Below, piece after piece: positions 5,059-5,695 of a stretch of 5,695 bases of DNA. The notes under the pieces were generated by a model. That model saw nothing but the letters and a program-made list of their open reading frames with translations, made no database searches and was not told the origin of the DNA. A program made the translations under genes and the position numbers. Position 1 is the stretch's first letter. Each line of letters begins with the position of its first letter. The stretch comes from Paracoccaceae bacterium (GTDB taxonomy: Bacteria > Pseudomonadota > Alphaproteobacteria > Rhodobacterales > Rhodobacteraceae). The DNA is taken from NCBI GenBank assembly GCA_029881635.1, contig JAOUMG010000159.1, positions 1 through 5,695 of the forward strand, read 5' to 3'.

Positions 5059-5695
5059 ATGAAGACACATCCCCGCCCGACAGACACCGGAATAGCCGAA
5101 CATGACCGGCTTTACCGGTCTTTGCGGGTTCAGATCATGCACGGTGAATTGGCGCCTGGGCAGGCGCTGACGTTGCGGGGGCTGGCCAAGGCCTATGGTG
5201 TGTCGATGACGCCCGCACGCGAAGCCCTGCGTCGTCTGGTGGCGGAAGGGGCGCTGATGCTGTCCTCATCGGGGCGTGTGTCGACGCCGGAACTGAACAA
5301 CGACCGGATCGAGGAACTGGCCGCCCTGCGCGCCCTTATCGAGACGGAGCTGGCAAGCCGTGCCCTGCCGCGCGCCCATATTGCCCTGATCGACCGGTTG
5401 CAGGCAATCAACATGGCCAATTCCGAGGCTGCGGCAAAACAAGATGCCGTGGCCTATATCCGCACCAATCTGGAGTTTCACCGCACGCTCTATTTGCGGG
5501 CTCAGGCGCCAGCGATGCTGGCCGTGGTTGAAACCGTCTGGCTGCAGTTGGGTCCGACCATGCGCGCGCTTTATGCGCGCGTGCGCCGGTCCGCCCCGCC
5601 TCAGCATCACCGGATGATCATCGCGGCACTCAAGGCGGGGGACGAACCGGCATTGCGTCTGGCTGTGCGGACGGATGTCACACAAGGTTTGCGGC
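5059..5695 (+). CDS. GntR-family transcriptional regulator, FadR/FCD subfamily (3' end missing)
   Basis: The frame is open from 5047 to the right edge. The stop at 5044-5046 leaves ATG 5059 as the only upstream start that keeps the whole DNA-binding domain. The 212 visible residues comprise a winged helix-turn-helix (about 14-76) with LTLRGLAKAYGVSMTPAREALRRL (37-60) as the helix-turn-helix, and an all-helical FCD effector domain (about 82-212). Metal/ligand positions typical of FCD are N137 and H141 (NLEFH) and H184 (HHRMIIAALKAGD). The position where a last His is common reads RTDV, with D206. The usual length is around 220-240 aa, so only a short tail is missing. Such regulators respond to small organic acids or sugars acids; the effector and target genes are not visible. 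No Shine-Dalgarno is evident before the ATG. Confidence 0.92.
   Translation, partial: MKTHPRPTDTGIAEHDRLYRSLRVQIMHGELAPGQALTLRGLAKAYGVSMTPAREALRRLVAEGALMLSSSGRVSTPELNNDRIEELAALRALIETELASRALPRAHIALIDRLQAINMANSEAAAKQDAVAYIRTNLEFHRTLYLRAQAPAMLAVVETVWLQLGPTMRALYARVRRSAPPQHHRMIIAALKAGDEPALRLAVRTDVTQGLR

Noticed and set aside
5563..5584. Repeated ATGCGCGCG with an inverted GCGCGC pair
   Set aside because: It lies within the FCD coding region and encodes ordinary helix residues (MRALYARVRR). Alternating GC runs of this kind are expected by chance in G+C-rich coding DNA.
5266..5685. A 139-codon minus-strand open frame near the right edge
   Set aside because: It is antisense to the GntR regulator, which has a clear winged helix-turn-helix and FCD domain in the plus frame.

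Overview
The window looks like chromosomal DNA of an alphaproteobacterium, most likely a marine member of the Rhodobacteraceae (Roseobacter group). This rests on overall protein character: an FYDLN-type acidic zinc-ribbon protein, a GT14 glycosyltransferase with a long extra C-terminal domain, a Sulfotransfer_2-type enzyme, and moderately high G+C with compact gene spacing. It is a judgement from recognised families, not a database match. Two genes are cut by the window edges, and no RNA gene, insertion sequence, CRISPR array or phage gene was seen.

Layout, left to right. (1) The 3' end of a PfkB-family kinase, probably adenosine kinase (+, 1-321). (2) A minus-strand pair: a sulfotransferase (779-1597) followed by a small DUF3052-like protein (353-763), 15 bp apart and convergent with the kinase. 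(3) A relatively A+T-rich divergent intergenic region (1598-1745). (4) A plus-strand pair: a GT14 (core-2/I-branching type) glycosyltransferase of 525 aa (1746-3323) and a HIT-family nucleotide hydrolase (3332-3715), 8 bp apart. (5) A strong hairpin (3739-3779) in the convergent gap. (6) A minus-strand FYDLN-type acidic protein (3805-4134), with its own upstream region. (7) A plus-strand YgjP/SprT-like zinc metallopeptidase (4297-4989). (8) A plus-strand GntR/FCD-type transcriptional regulator that runs off the right edge (5059-5695), with a perfect 12-bp palindrome just ahead of its start codon.

The centre of interest is the sulfotransferase and GT14 glycosyltransferase, transcribed divergently from one shared region. 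GT14 enzymes add GlcNAc or xylose branches, and Sulfotransfer_2 enzymes sulfate glycans in eukaryotes, so together they suggest a small glycan-building and sulfating module. The C-terminal 200 residues of the glycosyltransferase match nothing whose function I know. The HIT protein is coupled to the glycosyltransferase by spacing. The kinase, the FYDLN protein, the metallopeptidase and the regulator look like ordinary neighbouring genes.
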